The notes beneath the pieces were generated by a model. The model made no database searches, had not been told where the DNA came from, and saw nothing but the letters and a program-made list of their open reading frames with translations. 60,426 bases of DNA. Source: an uncultured Lachnospiraceae bacterium (lineage in GTDB: Bacteria > Bacillota > Clostridia > Lachnospirales > Lachnospiraceae). This document shows, piece by piece, positions 8,220 through 17,403 of this stretch. The stretch is taken from positions 1 through 60,426 of the forward strand of contig CAJUMV010000024.1 in assembly GCA_910587715.1 (NCBI GenBank). Direction: 5' to 3'. A program made the translations under genes and the position numbers. Each line of letters opens with the position of its first letter. The first letter of the stretch is position 1.

Positions 8220-8412
8220 CACAAATTTGAAATTTGTATCGCCCTGTCGCAAAAAATGCTTTGAAATCGAGAACCATATGAAAACACCAATCAGAATAGT
8301 AGGACTTCTCACCGCCTGCGCCTTTGTCATCTACGGCTTTGCACGGGGCGAAGCAGCCGTTGTCCTAAACAAGGCTGTCAATATCTGTCTGGAATGTATC
8401 GGACTGGGATAA
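8209..8412 (+). CDS. Small CXXC-motif membrane peptide (CD1871A-like)
   Basis: A 67-residue peptide whose last 44 residues match what I recall of the CD1871A family of Clostridia: one membrane helix (IVGLLTACAFVIYGFARG), then VVLNKAVNICLECIG with the CXXC pair CLEC. The longest frame starts at GTG 8209, inside the end of the TlpA gene, behind GGAGG at a good distance. ATG 8278 would give only the family-like part. The N-terminal extension adds a second Cys pair (CRKKC). Its place between a thioredoxin-like lipoprotein and a ferredoxin membrane protein suggests a role in passing electrons or thiols across the membrane. Confidence 0.75.
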   Translation: MDNNTNLKFVSPCRKKCFEIENHMKTPIRIVGLLTACAFVIYGFARGEAAVVLNKAVNICLECIGLG

Positions 8413-8430
8413 AAGCAATGGGGTAGAGAT

Positions 8431-9285
8431 ATGAGAATCACATATGCCATCAAACGGAAACTGCTGCAAATCATCGCCTTTTGCTGTTCCAACGCGCATG
8501 TCCTGAACTTTAAGGGCGGCAGACTCTATACGGGAAAATGGAAACAGTTCTGCAATCCGGGCTTAAACTGTTACTCCTGCCCGGCGGCGGGCTTTGCCTG
8601 TCCCATCGGCGCTTTGCAGGCAGTAAACAGTTCCATGCAGTTTTCCTTCAGCTTCTATGTTACAGGACTGCTCCTCGCCTTCGGCGTGCTGCTTGGCAGG
8701 GCGGTCTGCGGCTGGCTATGCCCTTTCGGACTGTTACAGGAACTGATTCACAAAATCCCCTCGCCGAAACGGAAACTCAAAAAAGGATTTCTGTCTATTA
8801 AGTATATCGTTCTCGTGGTCTTTGTGCTGATTCTACCCGTCGCCGCCACCGACTATATGGGCATGGGCAAGCCTGCCTTCTGTCAGTATATCTGTCCCGC
8901 CGGGACACTGGAGGGCGGGCTCTCTCTCCTGCTGGCACATGAAAGTCTCAGAAAGGCGGTCGGCGCATTATTCAGCCTGAAAATGACGATTCTGGCTCTT
9001 ACGCTTGTCGGCTGCGTGTTCTTCTACCGCTTTTTCTGCCGGACGCTCTGCCCCTTAGGGGCGATTTACGGGCTGTTCAACAAAATCAGCATTTTCCATC
9101 TGGAAGTGGACAGCCATACATGCATCGGCTGTGGGAAATGCAAGGATGTGTGCGGCATGGAAGTAGATCCCGTGAAAACGCCGGATTCCGCCGAGTGCAT
9201 CCGATGCGGCGCCTGCGTAGACGCATGCCCGACAGGTGCGGTCCACCTCGGATTTTCGACAAAATGCAAGAAAAATCTATCATAG
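8431..9285 (+). CDS. Membrane-bound 4Fe-4S polyferredoxin (NapH/YccM-like)
   Basis: A 284-residue membrane protein with about four or five hydrophobic helices and several iron-sulfur motifs. NapH-like loops are seen as CGWLCPFGLLQE and CRTLCPLGAIYG, a further CYSCPAAGFACP near the start, and a C-terminal pair of classical 4Fe-4S sites, CIGCGKCKDVCGMEVDP and CIRCGACVDACPTGAV. Such proteins carry electrons between cytosolic donors and a membrane or outer-face acceptor. Third in the operon, 18 nt after the CXXC peptide, it probably feeds electrons to that peptide and the TlpA-like lipoprotein. The donor is not seen in the window. Confidence 0.88.
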   Translation: MRITYAIKRKLLQIIAFCCSNAHVLNFKGGRLYTGKWKQFCNPGLNCYSCPAAGFACPIGALQAVNSSMQFSFSFYVTGLLLAFGVLLGRAVCGWLCPFGLLQELIHKIPSPKRKLKKGFLSIKYIVLVVFVLILPVAATDYMGMGKPAFCQYICPAGTLEGGLSLLLAHESLRKAVGALFSLKMTILALTLVGCVFFYRFFCRTLCPLGAIYGLFNKISIFHLEVDSHTCIGCGKCKDVCGMEVDPVKTPDSAECIRCGACVDACPTGAVHLGFSTKCKKNLS

Positions 9286-9333
9286 TAGGAGTGTTCGATT
9301 TCTATAAAAACAGGCGCCAATTACAATGCTCCT

Positions 9334-9852
9334 TCACAACCTCTTCTCCATCAGCCAAAACCTTCCCATCCGCCAGTCCGCGAACCCTGTTCTTTCATAC
9401 CCGTTCTTCGTATACAAAGCAACGGCTGTCGGATTTTTGGTAAAGCTATCCAGCCGCACCGCGCCGATTCCCTGCCTGCGCAATTCTTCTTCGATGTGCC
9501 GCAGAGTGCACCCTGCCACGCCCCTGCCCTGAAATGCGGGATTCACGCAGAGCCTGTGGATGATACGGTATTCCTCATCCGGATACTGCCAGTCCCCGTC
9601 ATCATACTCGGGATCACAGGTCTGGTTCACGGTAAAAGTGACGGCTAACTTCCCCTCTATCGTTCCCACAAACAATGTATTTTCCCGCAAATCGTCTAAA
9701 AAGTCTACCCTTGTAGGATATTTTTCGTCCCACTGAAAAATCTTCTGCTCCTGCATATGTATGATCGCGGACGCCACCAACGCACAAATTCCGTCTATAT
9801 CCGTCTGCCGCGCCCGCCTAAACTCTAAATTTGATTCCATTCTTTCACACAA
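9334..9852 (-). CDS. GNAT family N-acetyltransferase
   Basis: A 172-residue GNAT enzyme. The acetyl-CoA loop is VNPAFQGRGVAGCTLRHIE, followed by the helix-strand GIGAVRLDSFTKN and the typical ALYTKNGYERTG end. The longest frame starts at a TTG (9850-9852) placed 9 nt after a strong GGAGGGGG; ATG 9838-9840 four codons later lacks its own good site. It is convergent to the polyferredoxin gene. The substrate is unknown. Confidence 0.87.
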   Translation of the reverse strand: MCERMESNLEFRRARQTDIDGICALVASAIIHMQEQKIFQWDEKYPTRVDFLDDLRENTLFVGTIEGKLAVTFTVNQTCDPEYDDGDWQYPDEEYRIIHRLCVNPAFQGRGVAGCTLRHIEEELRRQGIGAVRLDSFTKNPTAVALYTKNGYERTGFADWRMGRFWLMEKRL

Positions 9853-9985
9853 AATCAGACGCCCCCTCCTACAAAAAACGCACGGGCAGACGCCTGATTT
9901 TCTCCTCTTCGTCTTTTATCCTCTCTTGCCGGCCAGATAACAAACCCCTCTTCCTTTTACCTCTCATATCTGCCCCTGCAATATA

Positions 9986-12166
9986 TCAATCTTCTCGAAC
10001 CAACTCAATCTGATACGCCGGATACTCCTTTAACTCCACCGGCATCGGCAGCCCCGCTTCCATCAGATCCGCCCCATAATAACGCCTGCCGCTTTCTGCG
10101 TCCCGATATACCGCCGTATCATCCAGTCCTCTCATTTTCACATAACTCACCGTCATATTGCCGTGCATTTCTAAGAGCACTACGCTGACCAGCGCACGTT
10201 CCTTTTTCTCCGACACAAACATCCACGCCACGCTGGTTTCCGTAAAAGGATTGGTCAGCCGGTAATATGTCCCTTCCCGAATCAGCTTCTCCCATCCTTT
10301 ATACTGTCTGACCTGCTCCCTGACAGCCTCCTTCTCTTCCTCCGACAGCTTTTCGGGGTCAAGTTCATAGCCGAACGCGCCCGCCATTGCCACCACGCCT
10401 CTCGTGTGCAGGCTCACACTTCTGCCGGTCTGGTGGTTCGGCACCGCCGACACATGGGAACAGACGGTGGACGCCGGATAGAAGAAGGAAGTGCCGTACT
10501 GGATACGCAGCCTGTCCAGCGCGTCCGTGTTGTCGCTGCACCAGATCTGAGGCGTGTAGTAAAGCATACCCGCGTCAAACCTGCCGCCACCGCCGCAGCA
10601 GCCTTCTATCAGGATATTCGGATATTTTTCTAACAGCCTTTCCAGAAAATCATATACTCCGAGCACATACTGGTAGGTTACCTTTCCCTGCGGAATTTCT
10701 CCGGAAAACACATCCACAACGCTGCGGTTCATATCCCATTTCACATATTCAATATTTCCCTGATCAAGCATAACACAGATCTGCTCAAAAATATAGTCCC
10801 TGACATCCTTTCTGGAAAAGTCAAGCACAAGCTGATTCCGGCTTCTGACAGGCTCACGCCCCGGTATCCGCAGCACCCAGTCGGGGTGTTTCCTGTAAAG
10901 CTCGCTGTCCTCCGACACCATCTCTGGCTCAATCCAGATACCGAATTTTACGCCCTCCGCATTGACTTTTTGGGTCAATTCCCGCAGAGTGCACCCCAGC
11001 TTTTTCTCGTTGACCTGCCAATCCCCGAGCCCGCTGTTATCGTCCTCCCGCTTTCCGAACCACCCGTCGTCCATGACGAGCATATCGATGCCAAGCTCCG
11101 CCGTACTCTTTGCCAGTTTTAATATGGTCTGTCCATCAAAAGTAAAATAAGCTGCCTCCCAGCTGTTGAGCAGTATGGGACGGGGCGCTTCCTTAAACTT
11201 TCCCCTGCAAAGATGCTCCCTGATACAGTCATGAAAACATGCGGAGAGCGTGCCAAGCCCCTGAGCGGAATAGCACATAATCGTCTCGGGAACCGTCAGA
11301 TTCTCCCCCGGCTCAAGCGGATAATGGAACAGGTCGCTTGGCAGCCCCATCAGCACTCTGGTCTGATCATACTGATCCTTCTCCGTCTCACACAAAAAAT
11401 TGCCGCTGTAGACAAACACCAGCCCGTAACAGCTCCCCGACTCTTCTGTCGCCCTCCTCTCTGCCAGAATCACTGCCGGATTGTACTGGTGGCTGGACGC
11501 ACCCCTGCGGCTGCCGATGGCATAAGTCCCATGCCCTATTTCCTGCCGCTGTAGATTCCTCTCCATGGTATGCCTGCCGTAAAAACTGATTATATCAAAG
11601 TTTCCCGTAACAAAATCCAGACAGGCGGACGCCGCCTTCTCCACGGTCACACTTCTGTTTCCCCGGTTTTCTATGACAACGCTTCTGGTAATAATGTCCG
11701 CATCCTCCAGCACGCCGTACAGAAGCGTCACCCGCAAGCCGCTCACCTTATCCTCCAGATATATTTCCAACGTCTGCGCTTTTGCAGCGTCAGCATAGAC
11801 TGCCGGAAGCCCCGGCAGTCCATACTTCCCTTTCTTTATTTCATGTCCGATATAACGTAAATCACAGCATTCTGAACCGTCTGCATTTCTGACGATCAGG
11901 GCGCTGTTTCTGAAATCCCCTACGCCCATAACCGGATATTCCTGCGGCAGCGCATCCAGAGAGTATGTCCTGTCGTTTCCCACATCTGCCGGGTTCCCGG
12001 AAAACCCCCTGTCATAGCAGGTGAGCAGATAATCCATATTCCCGTACACCCGTCCCCCATAATACAGATGCAGCAAAAATCCGTATGCATCCACCTTCAT
12101 CTGGTAGGACGTGTGCGCCGTATCCAAAGTAAAAATCCGATTTTCCCGCTGAAATCTAATCGCCAT
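9986..12166 (-). CDS. agaA: Alpha-galactosidase, GH36
   Basis: A 726-residue cytosolic GH36 enzyme that releases alpha-linked galactose from melibiose, raffinose and stachyose. The catalytic nucleophile is Asp478 in KWDMNR and the acid/base Asp548 in CSDNTD; these positions and the total length match the AgaA/RafA tetrameric subgroup, which I recall having the same residue numbers. The N-terminal beta-sandwich with a GxFG-like strand and the C-terminal beta domain are present. No signal peptide, so oligosaccharides must first be imported. It is the last gene of the operon after a binding protein and two permeases, 16 nt from the second permease. Confidence 0.96.
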   Translation of the reverse strand: MAIRFQRENRIFTLDTAHTSYQMKVDAYGFLLHLYYGGRVYGNMDYLLTCYDRGFSGNPADVGNDRTYSLDALPQEYPVMGVGDFRNSALIVRNADGSECCDLRYIGHEIKKGKYGLPGLPAVYADAAKAQTLEIYLEDKVSGLRVTLLYGVLEDADIITRSVVIENRGNRSVTVEKAASACLDFVTGNFDIISFYGRHTMERNLQRQEIGHGTYAIGSRRGASSHQYNPAVILAERRATEESGSCYGLVFVYSGNFLCETEKDQYDQTRVLMGLPSDLFHYPLEPGENLTVPETIMCYSAQGLGTLSACFHDCIREHLCRGKFKEAPRPILLNSWEAAYFTFDGQTILKLAKSTAELGIDMLVMDDGWFGKREDDNSGLGDWQVNEKKLGCTLRELTQKVNAEGVKFGIWIEPEMVSEDSELYRKHPDWVLRIPGREPVRSRNQLVLDFSRKDVRDYIFEQICVMLDQGNIEYVKWDMNRSVVDVFSGEIPQGKVTYQYVLGVYDFLERLLEKYPNILIEGCCGGGGRFDAGMLYYTPQIWCSDNTDALDRLRIQYGTSFFYPASTVCSHVSAVPNHQTGRSVSLHTRGVVAMAGAFGYELDPEKLSEEEKEAVREQVRQYKGWEKLIREGTYYRLTNPFTETSVAWMFVSEKKERALVSVVLLEMHGNMTVSYVKMRGLDDTAVYRDAESGRRYYGADLMEAGLPMPVELKEYPAYQIELVRED

Positions 12167-12182
12167 ATTCCATACCTCTCTG

Positions 12183-13025
12183 TTATTTTACAGCCCCGTT
12201 TACCACCCCGTTCAATATCTGCTTCTGGCAGATTACATAGAACACCAGAATCGGAATCAATGACAACAGATAAGATGCAAACGCCAAGTTATAGTTCGTC
12301 CCAAACTGCGACTGGAAGTTTAACTGCGCCAGCGGCAGCGTATTTTCGGAAGAACCCGCCATTATAATTAACGGCGTCATCACATCATTCCATACGGCAA
12401 GCGCCGTGATCACCGCCACCGTTGCGTGCATCGGCTTCATAATCGGGAAAATAATTTCCCAGTAAGTCCGCCATGTGGAAGCGCCGTCCACTCTCGCCGC
12501 TTCCTCAAGCGCCAGCGGGATATTTGTCAGGTAACCCGAATACAGCATAATGTTCATCGGCATGTAAAATACCACGTACAGAAGAATCACGCCAAACCAG
12601 TTTGCAAGTCCCATTTCCGCCGTCTGCTTTGCCAGCGGCATCATCAGGATTGCAAAGGGCACGAACATGCCGCTTACGATAAACAGATACACAAAACGAT
12701 AAAACTTGCTGGATTTGTTACGTCCAAGGGTGTACCCCATCAAAGAATGAATGAGGATGGAAAGTCCCACCGTCAGCACGGAGATTACCAGACTGTTCTT
12801 TAACGAGTTCCAGAAATCCGTCACCTCCATCGCTTCTTTGAAATTATTAAGGCTCCATACTTTAGGCAGCGACAAAATGCCGCTGATGCTGTTTGTCATC
12901 TCCGAAGGCTGCTTGAACGCGATCACAACAGTCATATATAAAGGAAAGATAATCGTGGAAAGACCGAGAATGAGCAGCACCATAACGGTTCTGTTCGATT
13001 TTCCGACTGTCGATGTTTTCTTCAT
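12183..13025 (-). CDS. Sugar ABC transporter permease, MalG type
   Basis: A 280-residue inner permease subunit of a carbohydrate uptake-1 ABC importer, with six predicted helices. The cytosolic EAA loop that contacts the ATPase is seen as EEAARVDGASTWRTYWE. It overlaps the upstream permease by 4 nt (ATGA). No ATPase gene is in the operon, which is usual for such systems that share a general MsmK-type ATPase elsewhere. Context gives alpha-galactosides as the substrate. Confidence 0.94.
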   Translation of the reverse strand: MKKTSTVGKSNRTVMVLLILGLSTIIFPLYMTVVIAFKQPSEMTNSISGILSLPKVWSLNNFKEAMEVTDFWNSLKNSLVISVLTVGLSILIHSLMGYTLGRNKSSKFYRFVYLFIVSGMFVPFAILMMPLAKQTAEMGLANWFGVILLYVVFYMPMNIMLYSGYLTNIPLALEEAARVDGASTWRTYWEIIFPIMKPMHATVAVITALAVWNDVMTPLIIMAGSSENTLPLAQLNFQSQFGTNYNLAFASYLLSLIPILVFYVICQKQILNGVVNGAVK

Positions 13026-13897
13026 AACTGCTCCTCCTTTGAACTGGAAAATTTCATCTGCGCAACAGAAATCACTACAATCACAATAAAGAATACTACC
13101 GCGTTGGCGCTCTGAAAGCCAAACTGCCCGCCCGACATACCGTTATTGTAAATCAGATAGGAGATGGACTCCGTACTCTGCGCCGGACCTCCCTTGGTCA
13201 ATGCGATGATCTGATCAAACACCATCAGGAAGTTTTTCACACACAGCACCATGTTAATAGAGAAAAACGGAATAATCAGAGGAAATGTCAAATGCTTAAA
13301 CTGTTTCCATCCGGTTGCGCCGTCCAGCCCGCCTGCCTCGTAAACATCCTCAGGCACCGTCTGCAGACCCGAAATATAGATGATGGTGTTCATGGCAATC
13401 GCCTGCCATGCGCAGACAATCATCACGCCAATCCATGCCTTGCCCGGACTTGACAGAATACTGGAGCTTAAAGACGTTATGCCTGTCATATCCGCCAGCG
13501 CGGGCACAATGTAAGTAAAGAAATAGTTAAAAATATAACCGACGACAAGCGAGCCGAGAATATTCGGCAGAAAATACGCGCCGCGGAAAAAACCTTTCGC
13601 CCTGATTTTGCTGTTTAACCCCAGCGCCAGAATCAGGCTGAGCACATTCACCACCACCGTCGTCACGAGCGCCAGCTTAATCGTAAACCAGTAAGACTTT
13701 CCTACACGCGCGTCCGAAAACAGGTCAATATAATTGCGAAGCCCCACCCAGTCATGACTTCCGAACCCTCTGGAATTGGTGAAGCTGTACATGGCGCCAC
13801 GGATGAGCGGAATCGTGTTAAAGCAGATAAACAGCGCCAGAATCGGAATTGTAATTAGCAAAAACGTTCTCTTTCTCTCATTTTCATGTTTCGACAT
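13022..13897 (-). CDS. Sugar ABC transporter permease, MalF/UgpA type
   Basis: A 291-residue permease with six predicted helices, partner of the next gene. The EAA loop reads YEAGGLDGATGWKQFKH. The start has a GGGGG-rich site behind the upstream binding-protein gene (17-nt gap). Together with the MalG-type protein it would form the membrane channel for alpha-galactoside uptake. Confidence 0.94.
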   Translation of the reverse strand: MSKHENERKRTFLLITIPILALFICFNTIPLIRGAMYSFTNSRGFGSHDWVGLRNYIDLFSDARVGKSYWFTIKLALVTTVVVNVLSLILALGLNSKIRAKGFFRGAYFLPNILGSLVVGYIFNYFFTYIVPALADMTGITSLSSSILSSPGKAWIGVMIVCAWQAIAMNTIIYISGLQTVPEDVYEAGGLDGATGWKQFKHLTFPLIIPFFSINMVLCVKNFLMVFDQIIALTKGGPAQSTESISYLIYNNGMSGGQFGFQSANAVVFFIVIVVISVAQMKFSSSKEEQL

Positions 13898-13914
13898 TTT
13901 TCTTTGCCCCCTTC

Positions 13915-15198
13915 CTACTCTGCGCTTTTCTGCGCGGCTTCATATTCCTGCACCATACGGATAATGTCCCTGTTATATCTCTGCCAGCTCGTGTCGAAAT
14001 TTTTTAAGAACGCATCCTTATCCTGCTCGATGAGGAATGTCTGCAAAAGTGCGTCCACCGACATCTCCGACGGATAGTAGTGGTCCTGATAGTCCGTCAT
14101 ATTGCCGCCTGCAATAAATTCGGACATGCCTTCCAACAGGGTGGACAGCTCAAACGTCCCCTTTTTGCACGGGACAGAGGTCTGCGCGTCGATATATTTC
14201 TGCAGATTTTCATCCGCATAGAGAAAATCCAGCACCTCATATGCCGCTTCTTTGTTTTCACACGCCGCTGTGACACAGAATCCCAAGTCAATTCCCGAAT
14301 TCAGCGTTCTGCCATCCGCTGCGTCACTTGCCGGCATGACAAAGGAATCAATCTTTAAATCCGGATTCACCGACAGAATCTGCGGCGCCGCATAACTGCC
14401 TATCGGATACATGGCGGATTCCCCTCTTGCAAAAGCGGTGCAGGCATCGTTGTAGCTGTAGGCGAAAGGATCGTCCGGTCCGTAAGGCAGAAGTGCCAGA
14501 TACTTTTCCGAAAGTTCCCCATACTCTTTGGTAAACGTCGTCAGCCCCTTATTCACCTGCTTGGTAGCGTCCGAAGGTGCAAGCTCCACCGCCATGGCGT
14601 TCCACGGCGCCAGACACGTCCATATATCCTTGAATCCGAAATAGAAGGGAAGAATGCCCTCCGCCGCAATCTCATCGCACAGCGCTGTCAATTCCTCCCA
14701 GGTCTCCGGAATCTGCCAGCCATGCGCCTCAAACATCTCCCTATTGTAGAGAATACCCGCCGCGTTAGCCGCATAAGGCAGGATGTATGTGCCGTCCACC
14801 GGAACAAGCTCCAGCGCTTCCGCGATATCCAGATACCCCTCATTGACATCCTGCATTCCCGCATAGCCGGAAATATCCGCCAGAATATCGGCATCCACAA
14901 AATAGGAGTAATTGATATCCCCGCCGATTCCTATAATATCGGGGTAATCCTCCCTGATAAATCTGGTTTTCAGAATTGCCATCGCGTCGTTTGGCGAACT
15001 GATTGTCAGGTGGATATCATCATGGGACGCGTTAAACGCTTCTTCCACCGTTTTAAAATAGTTTGCCGCTTCCGGCTTATACTGCACAATCTCAACTTCA
15101 ATCTTTCCGTCAGGGGCTTCTCCGCATCCCTGAACGGTAGGCGCTATCGCCGCAAGGCATACGAAAAACGCCAGACTCCTTGCTCCCTTTCTCTTCAT
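13915..15198 (-). CDS. Extracellular sugar-binding lipoprotein of ABC importer
   Basis: A 427-residue family-1 solute-binding protein that captures the sugar outside the cell and hands it to the permeases. A positively charged start and hydrophobic core end in the lipobox VQGC (Cys25), so it is lipid-anchored. The mature part has the usual two-lobe features such as LPYAANAAGILYNREMF and the late DFLYADENLQKYI segment. It is first in the operon, which fits the highest expression. A promoter and a dyad lie upstream in the region shared with the divergent AraC gene. Confidence 0.93.
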   Translation of the reverse strand: MKRKGARSLAFFVCLAAIAPTVQGCGEAPDGKIEVEIVQYKPEAANYFKTVEEAFNASHDDIHLTISSPNDAMAILKTRFIREDYPDIIGIGGDINYSYFVDADILADISGYAGMQDVNEGYLDIAEALELVPVDGTYILPYAANAAGILYNREMFEAHGWQIPETWEELTALCDEIAAEGILPFYFGFKDIWTCLAPWNAMAVELAPSDATKQVNKGLTTFTKEYGELSEKYLALLPYGPDDPFAYSYNDACTAFARGESAMYPIGSYAAPQILSVNPDLKIDSFVMPASDAADGRTLNSGIDLGFCVTAACENKEAAYEVLDFLYADENLQKYIDAQTSVPCKKGTFELSTLLEGMSEFIAGGNMTDYQDHYYPSEMSVDALLQTFLIEQDKDAFLKNFDTSWQRYNRDIIRMVQEYEAAQKSAE

Positions 15199-15264
15199 TG
15201 CCCTTCTCCTTCCTTTTTGGAATATAACATGTCATGCACAGATTTTAGTTGATTCGTTGCACTC

Positions 15265-15293
15265 ATTGTAACATGCCATAATGCTATTAAAAA
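15265..15293 (-). promoter_or_regulatory. Promoter of the alpha-galactoside operon
   Basis: On the minus strand TTTTTA (15293-15288) and TACAAT (15270-15265) are 17 nt apart. The weak -35 fits an activator-dependent promoter. Confidence 0.5.
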
Positions 15294-15297
15294 TAGC
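15283..15297. promoter_or_regulatory. Inverted repeat over the -35, possible operator
   Basis: GCTATT-AAA-AATAGC is a perfect 6-bp dyad covering the -35 of the sugar operon promoter. It may bind the divergent AraC regulator or a LacI-type repressor. Confidence 0.4.
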
Positions 15298-15344
15298 TCT
15301 GTTTTGTCATTTTTATACCTTTATGCGGTTTTTCTGCCTGTGTA

Positions 15345-15374
15345 TTGAAGTGACCACGCATTTTGGTATATAAT
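15345..15374 (+). promoter_or_regulatory. Promoter of the AraC-type regulator
   Basis: TTGAAG (15345-15350) and TATAAT (15369-15374) are separated by 18 nt, about 20 nt before the start codon. Confidence 0.6.
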
Positions 15375-15393
15375 GTGAAAATGGAGGTTATCC

Positions 15394-16245
15394 ATGAGCG
15401 AAATTATCTTTTCCGTTTTTCCAAGTGAAAATTTTGTGGATCTGGGGCTGTATCAGTTTGGCTGGGAACAGTGCGCGCCCTCACACTCCTTCGGACCGGC
15501 GGCGAGAAACCACTATCTATTCCACTATTGTCTCTCCGGCACCGGCATTTTACTCGCCGATAATGCTCGGGGAGAAACAATGACCTATCAGATAAAAAGC
15601 GGTCAGGGCTTTATGCTCTTCCCTAATCAAGTATGCACCTATATTGCGGATTATGATATTCCCTGGGAATATGTCTGGATCGAATTTGACGGACTGCGCG
15701 CCAGAGAGACCGTGCAGCTTGCCGGGCTGACCCTCGACCAGCCAGTCTACCGGGCGAGATATAAAGACATAGCCGAAACCATGAAAAATGAAATGCTATA
15801 TATTGTCAACCATAAGGAGGAATCTCCGTTCCATCTGATAGGGCACCTCTATCTGTTTATTGACAGCTTTGTCCGTGCCTCTACCTCCACTCAAATCGGA
15901 AAGGGAAACAGTCTGCGTGACTTTTATATCAAGGAAGCTTTCTCCTTTATCGAACAAAACTTCCAGAACGACATAACTGTGGAGGATATCGCCGCTTCCT
16001 GCGGCTTAAACCGAAGCTATTTCGGAAAAATTTTTCATGAGAACACGGGAAAATCCCCGCAGGCATTTCTGATTTCCTACCGCATGACCAAAGCGGCAGA
16101 GCTGCTAAAGCTGACGGAGCTTTCGGTAGCGGATATCGGAAACGCGGTGGGATACCCGAACCAGCTCCACTTCTCCCGAGCCTTCAAAAATGTATATGGC
16201 ATTTCGCCAAGAAAATGGCGCAATAAAAACATACCTTCCATTTAA
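15394..16245 (+). CDS. AraC family transcriptional regulator
   Basis: A 283-residue regulator with an N-terminal cupin-type sugar-binding domain (LLADNARGETMTYQI, followed by GQGFMLFPNQVCTY) and a C-terminal AraC domain of two helix-turn-helix units. The first is DITVEDIAASCGLNRSYFGK and the second carries the signature around SVADIGNAVGYPNQLHFSRAFK, ending with YGISPRKWR. It is read away from the alpha-galactoside operon and almost certainly controls it, probably as a galactoside-responsive activator of the MsmR/RafR kind. The ribosome site GGAGG is 6 nt before ATG. Confidence 0.94.
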   Translation: MSEIIFSVFPSENFVDLGLYQFGWEQCAPSHSFGPAARNHYLFHYCLSGTGILLADNARGETMTYQIKSGQGFMLFPNQVCTYIADYDIPWEYVWIEFDGLRARETVQLAGLTLDQPVYRARYKDIAETMKNEMLYIVNHKEESPFHLIGHLYLFIDSFVRASTSTQIGKGNSLRDFYIKEAFSFIEQNFQNDITVEDIAASCGLNRSYFGKIFHENTGKSPQAFLISYRMTKAAELLKLTELSVADIGNAVGYPNQLHFSRAFKNVYGISPRKWRNKNIPSI

Positions 16246-16268
16246 AGAATAACCGTTGACGTACTGTC

Positions 16269-16297
16269 TTGACATCAAGTATAATTTTGTCTATATG
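16269..16297 (+). promoter_or_regulatory. Promoter of FIST-MCP operon
   Basis: Consensus TTGACA (16269-16274) and TATATG (16292-16297) lie 17 nt apart, about 40 nt before the TTG start. Confidence 0.6.
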
Positions 16298-16334
16298 ACA
16301 TAAAGAAAATACATAAGGAAGCGAGGTCAACACT

Positions 16335-17390
16335 TTGAGACAGTTTTTTGGTATGAGCCCAAGCGGCAATCTGGAAGAAGCAGTCCGCGGTCTGAAAAAC
16401 CCGCAGTTGATTATGCTTTTATCCAACAACGAACAGTTTGAAGCCCATGTTAAAAAATTAGAATCCCTTTTTCCGGGCGTCCCCAGCATCGGCTGTATCG
16501 GCATGAGCTACGACGTCCGTGTCGTTGAAAAGGGTGTGGGCGTGATTGCCTATTATGACGGTGTGAACGCCGTGGCAAACGTGCTGGAACATGTATCCGT
16601 CATGCCCGTGAAATACATCGGACGGCTGCAGCAGGATATACGCGCAATCAAAAGCTCCGGCAGGGATACGGTATGCATCGATTTCTGTTCCGGAAACGAC
16701 GCCTGCGTGTTGACGACCATTTACAGCGCCCTGCAGCGCAATAATATCTCCTTAGTGGGCGGAACCGGCGACGGCGGGAAGATTTCGGCAAACGGCAGGG
16801 TTTATGAGAATGCGGTTGCCTATGCGCTGATTAAAAACCTGAACGGCAAGGTAAAGGCATACAAGGAAAACATTTACCACCAGCTTGGTAATTACCGTTT
16901 TGTCGCATCGGGAACGGACAAGGCAAACTACCGTCTCGGGCAGTTAAATGGCAAACCCGCCAAACAGGTATACCAGAACATTCTCCATGTGACGGAGGAG
17001 CAGATTTCCACTCAGACCTTCAAGAATCCTTTCGGAAAAATCAACGGAAACGACACCTGCATTATCTCCATCAAGGAGGTCAGCGGCAACTCGCTGACGT
17101 GTTTCCGTCAGGTAAACGATTCCGATGTACTGATTCTTTTGGAATTGGGCGACTACAGGCAGATTGTACGGGACACCATACAGACGATCAAAAATGATTT
17201 TCAGAGAATATCGGCTGTATTCTCCGTAAACTGCCTGTTCCGCTATCTGCTCTTCACCGACAACAATTACATGAAGGATTATCTGATGGACATGAGCACA
17301 CTCGGAAACCATGCCGGTCTGGTCGGATACGGCGAGCATTACAACAACCGCTTTGTCAACCAGTCCATGACCTGTGTGGTATTTGAGTAA
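16335..17390 (+). CDS. FIST-domain sensor protein
   Basis: A 351-residue cytosolic protein with FIST N and FIST C domains, a proposed small-ligand (amino acid) sensory module. Seen marks are LFPGVPSIGCIGMSYD near the N-terminus, SLVGGTGDGGKIS in the middle, and the C-terminal SVNCLFRYLLF and GNHAGLVGYGEHYNNRFVNQ stretch typical of FIST C. The start is TTG 16335-16337 behind GAGG. There is no membrane segment, kinase or GGDEF domain on the same chain. It is followed at once by a soluble chemoreceptor, which is the likely output partner. Confidence 0.88.
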   Translation: MRQFFGMSPSGNLEEAVRGLKNPQLIMLLSNNEQFEAHVKKLESLFPGVPSIGCIGMSYDVRVVEKGVGVIAYYDGVNAVANVLEHVSVMPVKYIGRLQQDIRAIKSSGRDTVCIDFCSGNDACVLTTIYSALQRNNISLVGGTGDGGKISANGRVYENAVAYALIKNLNGKVKAYKENIYHQLGNYRFVASGTDKANYRLGQLNGKPAKQVYQNILHVTEEQISTQTFKNPFGKINGNDTCIISIKEVSGNSLTCFRQVNDSDVLILLELGDYRQIVRDTIQTIKNDFQRISAVFSVNCLFRYLLFTDNNYMKDYLMDMSTLGNHAGLVGYGEHYNNRFVNQSMTCVVFE

Positions 17391-17403
17391 GGGAGGTGCG
17401 AAG

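Noticed and set aside
9851..9901. Terminator between the GNAT and alpha-galactosidase genes
   Set aside because: AAAATCAG/CTGATTTT can pair, but the loop is about 35 nt and the inner bases pair poorly.
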